From Allobranchiibius huperziae (GTDB taxonomy: Bacteria > Actinomycetota > Actinomycetes > Actinomycetales > Dermatophilaceae): a stretch of 64,000 nt of DNA. Position 1 is the first letter of the stretch. The number at the start of each line of letters is the position of its first letter. The notes under the pieces were generated by a model, which was given only the letters and a program-made list of their open reading frames with translations, was not told the DNA's origin and did not search any database. Where the stretch lies: the NCBI RefSeq assembly GCF_013410455.1, contig NZ_JACCFW010000001.1, positions 1,318,929 to 1,382,928 on the forward strand, read 5' to 3'. The translations under genes and the position numbers were made by a program. This document shows, one piece after another, positions 59,973 to 64,000 of the stretch.

Positions 59973-61216
59973 CAGATGCTCTTCACTGTCAGGGCCACGT
60001 TGTGGCCGCCGAATCCGAAGGAGTTGTTGAGGGCGGCGATGTCGCCGTCCGGCAGCTTGCGGTGCTCACCGCGTACGACGTCGAGCGAGATCTCGGGGTC
60101 GAGGTTGTCCACGTTCGTGGTGGCCGGGATGATCCGGTGGTAAAGGCTGAGCACGGTGATCAGCCCCTCCAACGCGCCCGCCGCACCGAGCAGGTGCCCG
60201 GTCATCGACTTGGTCGCCGTGATCGAGATGTCGTCGGTCGCGTCGCCGAACGCCCTTCGGATGGCATTGGATTCGGCGATGTCGCCCACCGGGGTGGAGG
60301 TGGCGTGCGCGTTGATGTGAATGATGTCGCGCGGCGACAGGTCGGCCCGTTCGACGGCCTCGAGCATCGCGCGGGAGGCCCCCGCGCCCTCCGGCTCGGG
60401 GGCGGTGATGTGGAAGGCGTCGGCCGACATGCCGATGCTCGCCAGCTCCGCGTAGATGCGGGCGCCGCGGGCCGTGGCGTGCTCGTAGGACTCCAGCACC
60501 AGGACGCCTGCACCCTCGCCGATGACGAAGCCGTCGCGGTCCACGTCGTAGGGACGCGAGGCGTGGGTCGGGTCGTCGTTGCGGGGTGAGAGCGCGCGCA
60601 TCGCGGCGAAGCCGGCCATCGGCAGCGGGTGGATCGCGGCTTCGGTGCCGCCGGCGACGACGACGTCGGCGCGGCCGTCGCGGATCATCGCGGCGGCGTA
60701 GCCCATGGCCTCTGCACCGGAGGCGCACGCGGACACGGTGGTGTGGGCTCCGGCGCGACCGCCGAGCTCGAGGGACACGTTTCCGGATGCGGTGTTGGGC
60801 ATCAGCATCGGGACGGTCAGGGGGTAGATCCGGCGCGGACCCTTCTCCTTTAGCACGTCGTACTGGTCGAGCAGGGTGTGCACACCGCCGATGCCGGTGC
60901 CGATCGCGACACCGAGACGCTCGGGATCGACCTCCGGTGTGCCGGCGTCGGCCCAGGCCTCACGGGAGGCGATCATCGCGTACTGCGCCGACGGGTCCAT
61001 CCGACGGATCTCGACCTTCTTGAGCACCTCGGAGGGGTGCTGCTTGATGGTCGCGGCGAAGGTGACGGGGAGGTCGTAGCGGTCCAGCCATTCCTGCGGC
61101 AGCGGACGGGCTCCCGACTCGCCTGCGAGCAGCGCCTCCCAGGTCTGCGTCATGGTGCCACCCAGGGGAGTGGTCGCACCGAGTCCGGTGACGACGATGC
61201 GCCGGTCTGCGGTCAT
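59972..61216 (-). CDS. fabF: 3-oxoacyl-ACP synthase II
   Basis: A 414-residue KAS II. Active-site Cys164 in TVSACASGAEAMG, with His in NAHATSTPVGD and in KSMTGHLLGAAG. It elongates acyl-ACP with malonyl-ACP. It lies 99 nt after acpP with a strong hairpin in the gap. The start ATG at 61216 has AAGGAG upstream (minus strand). Confidence 0.95.
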   Translation of the reverse strand: MTADRRIVVTGLGATTPLGGTMTQTWEALLAGESGARPLPQEWLDRYDLPVTFAATIKQHPSEVLKKVEIRRMDPSAQYAMIASREAWADAGTPEVDPERLGVAIGTGIGGVHTLLDQYDVLKEKGPRRIYPLTVPMLMPNTASGNVSLELGGRAGAHTTVSACASGAEAMGYAAAMIRDGRADVVVAGGTEAAIHPLPMAGFAAMRALSPRNDDPTHASRPYDVDRDGFVIGEGAGVLVLESYEHATARGARIYAELASIGMSADAFHITAPEPEGAGASRAMLEAVERADLSPRDIIHINAHATSTPVGDIAESNAIRRAFGDATDDISITATKSMTGHLLGAAGALEGLITVLSLYHRIIPATTNVDNLDPEISLDVVRGEHRKLPDGDIAALNNSFGFGGHNVALTVKSI

Positions 61217-61274
61217 GGGATGAAACTCCTTGAAGGTCAGTGCTGCTCGAAAGCCGCTCGAAGGGTGCGACCGG

Positions 61275-61306
61275 TCCGGGTGGCCCGTGTCGACGGGCCA
61301 CCCGGA
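61275..61306 (-). terminator. 14-bp hairpin after acpP (attenuator)
   Basis: TCCGGGTGGCCCGT (61275-61288) pairs exactly with ACGGGCCACCCGGA (61293-61306) over the loop GTCG. It lies 10 nt past the acpP stop on the minus strand and 58 nt before fabF, with no T-run. Partial termination or 3' protection would raise acpP mRNA over fabF and accD. Confidence 0.75.
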
Positions 61307-61315
61307 AGGTCGTGG

Positions 61316-61564
61316 TCAGCCCTGTGCGGTCTGGATGTACTTGACGGCGTCGCCGACGGTCGTGAGGTTCTTGACCTCGTCGTCGGGGATGGTCACGCCG
61401 AACTTCTCCTCGGCGTTGACCACGATCGTCATCATCGACAGCGAGTCGATGTCGAGGTCCTCGGTGAAGGACTTGTCCGGCTGCACGTCGGCCGCGTCCA
61501 CCCCGGTCTCCTCGTTGACGATCTCCGCGAGTCCGGACAGGACCTGCTGCTCGTCTTGCGCCAT
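61316..61564 (-). CDS. acpP: Acyl carrier protein
   Basis: An 82-residue acidic protein with the phosphopantetheine Ser41 in DLDIDSLSMM. It carries the growing acyl chain for FabH and FabF. AAAGGAGAAC precedes the ATG. Between fabH (97 nt) and fabF (99 nt). Confidence 0.96.
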   Translation of the reverse strand: MAQDEQQVLSGLAEIVNEETGVDAADVQPDKSFTEDLDIDSLSMMTIVVNAEEKFGVTIPDDEVKNLTTVGDAVKYIQTAQG

Positions 61565-61661
61565 GCTGTTCTCCTTTGATTAGGCTGTGCTACAACGGTT
61601 TTCATCTGGGCTGACCCGGATTTCCCGCCGAGCCTCGGGTGTCTGTGTGGTGGTGCTGCGC

Positions 61662-62744
61662 CTAGGGCAGTCGGACGACCTGTGCGGCGTACGCGAGTCC
61701 GGCGCCGAAGCCGATCTGCAGGGCCAGTCCGCCGTGGGGCACTTCCCCCTCGCGCAGCATCCGCTCGGTCGCCAGCGGGATGGACGCCGCGGACGTGTTG
61801 CCCGTCTCGGCGATGTCCCGCGCCACGGGGATGTCCGCGGGCAGCTTCAGCTGCTTGATCATGGCGTCGGTGATGCGCATGTTGGCCTGGTGCGGGACGA
61901 ACGCGTCCAGGTCGGAGGCGGTGATGCCGGCGGCCTCGATGGCTTGCTGCGCGACCGGCGCCATCGACCAGACCGCCCAGCGGAAGACCGTCTGACCGGC
62001 CATCTTGAGGGTGGAGGCCTCGGTGGCGTCCATCGCTCCGGCGGCGACCCAGTCGGCCGGCTCCCCGGTGGTCGCCTCCTGCAGCTGCAGGGCGACGATT
62101 CGGTCCCAGGGGACCCGCTGGGAGATGGCCTCCCACTTCTCGCCGTCCGAGCCCCACACGGTGGGGCCGATCCCCGGGGTGTCGGTCGGACCGATCACCG
62201 CAGCGCCGGCGCCGTCCGCGAAGATGAACGCCGATCCGCGGTCGCGTTTGTCGGTGATGTCGGACAGCTTCTCCACGCCGACCACCAGGACGTACTCGGC
62301 ACTTCCGCCGCGGACCATGTCCGAGGCGAGCGAGACGCCGTGGCAGTAGCCGGCGCACGCGGCCGAGATGTCGAACGCCGCGGCGTCCTTCGCACCGATG
62401 CGAGTGGCGAGCATCGGTGCTGCGGCGGGCGTCTGCATGGTGTGGGTGACAGTGGCGACGATGACCGCACTCAGCTGGTCGGCGGTGATCCCCGCCATCT
62501 CCAGCGCCGGAGCGGCGGCCTCGGCGGCCATGTCGACGATCGTCTGCTCCTCGCTCGCCCAGCGGCGGGAGATGATCCCGGTCCGCTCACGGATCCAGGT
62601 GTCGGAGGAATCGATCCAGGTGCAGACCTCGTCGTTGGTGACGACCCGCTCGGGGCGGTAGCCGCCGATCCCGAGCATCCCGGCGTACCGCGCACCGACC
62701 GACGACTGCAGCATGCCGGTGCCCTTGGGGACGGGACCGCTCAT
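61662..62744 (-). CDS. fabH: 3-oxoacyl-ACP synthase III
   Basis: A 360-residue KAS III that starts chains from acyl-CoA and malonyl-ACP. The catalytic triad is Cys130 (DISAACAGYCHG), His in VPHQANMRI and Asn in ETGNTSAASIPLA. It overlaps fabD by 4 nt; a start ten codons later (MLQSSVGARY) is possible and closer to the family N-terminus. Confidence 0.95.
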   Translation of the reverse strand: MSGPVPKGTGMLQSSVGARYAGMLGIGGYRPERVVTNDEVCTWIDSSDTWIRERTGIISRRWASEEQTIVDMAAEAAAPALEMAGITADQLSAVIVATVTHTMQTPAAAPMLATRIGAKDAAAFDISAACAGYCHGVSLASDMVRGGSAEYVLVVGVEKLSDITDKRDRGSAFIFADGAGAAVIGPTDTPGIGPTVWGSDGEKWEAISQRVPWDRIVALQLQEATTGEPADWVAAGAMDATEASTLKMAGQTVFRWAVWSMAPVAQQAIEAAGITASDLDAFVPHQANMRITDAMIKQLKLPADIPVARDIAETGNTSAASIPLATERMLREGEVPHGGLALQIGFGAGLAYAAQVVRLP

Positions 62745-63925
62745 CGTCCGGTGCCCGTCGGGTGCAGGCGCAGCAGAGGTTGGCCGGGCGCGACCGGGTC
62801 ACCGTCCTCGGCCAGCCACTCGATGACCTGACCGCCGTGGGGTGAGAGGACGGGGTGACTGTCCCGCAGCGTCGTGACCTGCGCGATCGTGTCGCCGGGA
62901 TGCACGGTCGTGCCCACGGCGCTGGTGTCGAGCGCCACCGTGCCCTTGCTCGGGGAGATGACCAGCCGCCAGGACGGCGCGATGCCGCCGTCGTGGGGTT
63001 CGCCGTGCTCGCCGACCATCCGGATCGCCTTGTCGATGTCGTCGGGCGTCTTGAGCGCCAGCGTCTCCACACCCGGCATGCCGCGCTTGGCGAGGCCCAC
63101 CAGCGTGCCCGCCGGCGGGATCTCGATCAGTCCGGTGACGCCCATGGACGCCAGCGTCTCCATCGTCAGATCCCATCGGACGGGATTGCGGACCTGGGAC
63201 ACGATCCGGCTCAGCACCTCACGGCCCTGGTGCACGACCTGGCCGTCCTTGTTGCTCACCAACGGGATCCGCGAGTCGTGGGTGGAGATGGCGCCCGCGA
63301 AGTGGGCGAGGCGATCGACGGCCGACGCCATGTGCTCGGTGTGGAACGCCCCGGCGACCTGCAGGGGCATCACGCGCGCCTTGGCCGGGGGAGCGGCCTT
63401 CAACTCGGCCAACTGCTCGAGGGTGCCCGCAGCGACGACCTGCCCCGCGACGTTGATGTTCGCGGCGGTCAGTCCGTGTGCCGCCAGCGACGCCCGGACG
63501 TCGTCGGGGTCGCCGCCGACGACGGCGCTCATGCCCGTCGGTCGTACGGCGCTCGCCTGGGCCATCGCGGCGCCACGCTCGCGTACGAAGACCATGGCCT
63601 GTTCGGCGGAGAGCACTCCGGCCGCGGCGGCCGCGGTGATCTCACCGACCGAGTGGCCGGCGCCCGCGCCGACGAGGCGGAAGCCGTCGGCGGGATGGTC
63701 GAAGAGAGCCAGCAGGGTGAGCAGCCCCGAGCCCACGATGAGGGGCTGGGCGACGGCCGTGTCCTTGATGGTCTCGGCGTCGGAGGTGGTCCCGTGGGCC
63801 ACCAGGTCCATCCCGGCCACCGCGGAGAGCCAGGCGAGTCGTTCGGGGAAGCCCGGCACCTCCAGCCACGGGGCGAGGAATCCTGGGGTCTGCGAGCCTT
63901 GTCCGGGGCACACGATCGCTAGCAC
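62741..63925 (-). CDS. fabD: Malonyl-CoA:ACP transacylase with C-terminal lipoyl-like domain
   Basis: A 394-residue protein; typical FabD has about 310. Residues 1-300 are a standard transacylase: VCPGQGSQTPGF, active Ser in GAGHSVGEI, the Arg in FVRERGAAMAQ, His in AGAFHTEHM, and LIEIPPAGTLVGLAKR. Residues about 318-394 look like a biotinyl/lipoyl barrel (two copies of SPxxG... with HPGD and VAPGQPLL). The position of the modified Lys (VEAMK in carriers) reads VTTLR, so Arg354 replaces it. GTG start at 63925. First gene of the operon. Confidence 0.9.
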   Translation of the reverse strand: MLAIVCPGQGSQTPGFLAPWLEVPGFPERLAWLSAVAGMDLVAHGTTSDAETIKDTAVAQPLIVGSGLLTLLALFDHPADGFRLVGAGAGHSVGEITAAAAAGVLSAEQAMVFVRERGAAMAQASAVRPTGMSAVVGGDPDDVRASLAAHGLTAANINVAGQVVAAGTLEQLAELKAAPPAKARVMPLQVAGAFHTEHMASAVDRLAHFAGAISTHDSRIPLVSNKDGQVVHQGREVLSRIVSQVRNPVRWDLTMETLASMGVTGLIEIPPAGTLVGLAKRGMPGVETLALKTPDDIDKAIRMVGEHGEPHDGGIAPSWRLVISPSKGTVALDTSAVGTTVHPGDTIAQVTTLRDSHPVLSPHGGQVIEWLAEDGDPVAPGQPLLRLHPTGTGR

Positions 63926-64000
63926 TCGTTCATCGTGCCGCGACGGGGCGCGGGATCCTGGGTGCCCATTGGACCAAGTTGCCCCCCTGGTTTTGGAGGT

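Noticed and set aside
1-64000. CRISPR array
   Set aside because: No regularly spaced direct repeats seen on either strand, and no cas genes.

Overview
This 64 kb window is high-GC, densely packed DNA with many 4-nt start/stop overlaps and GTG starts. Several markers point to an actinobacterium: GAF-ANTAR regulators, DUF3145, a DUF222/HNH (13E12-type) protein, a LytR-CpsA-Psr protein and a fabD-fabH-acpP-fabF-accD type II fatty acid operon. The gene set fits Micrococcales, perhaps near Dermacoccaceae or Intrasporangiaceae. That placement is inference. I see no insertion sequence, prophage or CRISPR array.

Layout. (1) 1-1416: the 5' part of an HtrA-like S1C protease, which runs off the left edge, and a TetR regulator. 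(2) 1845-9713: a complete Flp/Tad pilus locus (flp, tadE, tadG-like, cpaB, cpaE, tadA, tadB, tadC, prepilin peptidase). A 13-bp hairpin separates the pilin gene from the machinery genes. (3) 9739-26218: an aromatic catabolic island. It holds pcaH-pcaG-pcaB-pcaC-pobA, two IclR regulators, vanA-small ORF-vanB, and a seven-gene cluster that matches the p-hydroxycinnamate (cou) beta-oxidative deacetylation pathway. Together these should take p-coumarate and ferulate to 4-hydroxybenzoate and vanillate, then to protocatechuate and into ring cleavage. The lower beta-ketoadipate steps (enol-lactonase, CoA transferase, thiolase) are not in the window. (4) 26303-28309: a divergent CLC-family protein and MscL. 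(5) 28488-41864: a sialic-acid regulon with a secreted sialidase, nanE-nanK-nanA, a peptide-type ABC transporter with a fused permease-ATPase, a GntR regulator, a SIS-domain GlcN6P deaminase/isomerase and nagA. The same palindrome lies before the sialidase gene and in the divergent transporter/gntR promoter.

(6) 41861-47704: stress and signalling genes: a SigB/SigF-type sigma factor with an Asp23-like protein and a 17-codon minicistron, two GAF-ANTAR proteins, a PAP2 phosphatase, and a response regulator whose histidine kinase gene is convergent and overlaps it by 25 bp. (7) 47752-58443: mixed genes: FetB-like permease, COG4705 membrane protein, DUF222-HNH protein, a MarR regulator with a self-overlapping operator and divergent membrane protein, VanY-type peptidase, lipoprotein, secreted trypsin-like protease, tRNA-Met, LCP protein and DUF3145. 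(8) 58548-63925: the fatty acid synthesis operon on the minus strand. Its FabD carries an unusual C-terminal lipoyl-like barrel in which the modifiable lysine is replaced, and a strong hairpin follows acpP.

The strongest new leads are: the cou-type regulon with two matching operators and an extra acetoacetyl-CoA-synthetase-like ligase; the FabD-lipoyl fusion; the small protein embedded in the vanAB operon; the minicistron before the Asp23/sigma genes; and the post-pilin and post-acpP hairpins, which probably set transcript stoichiometry.
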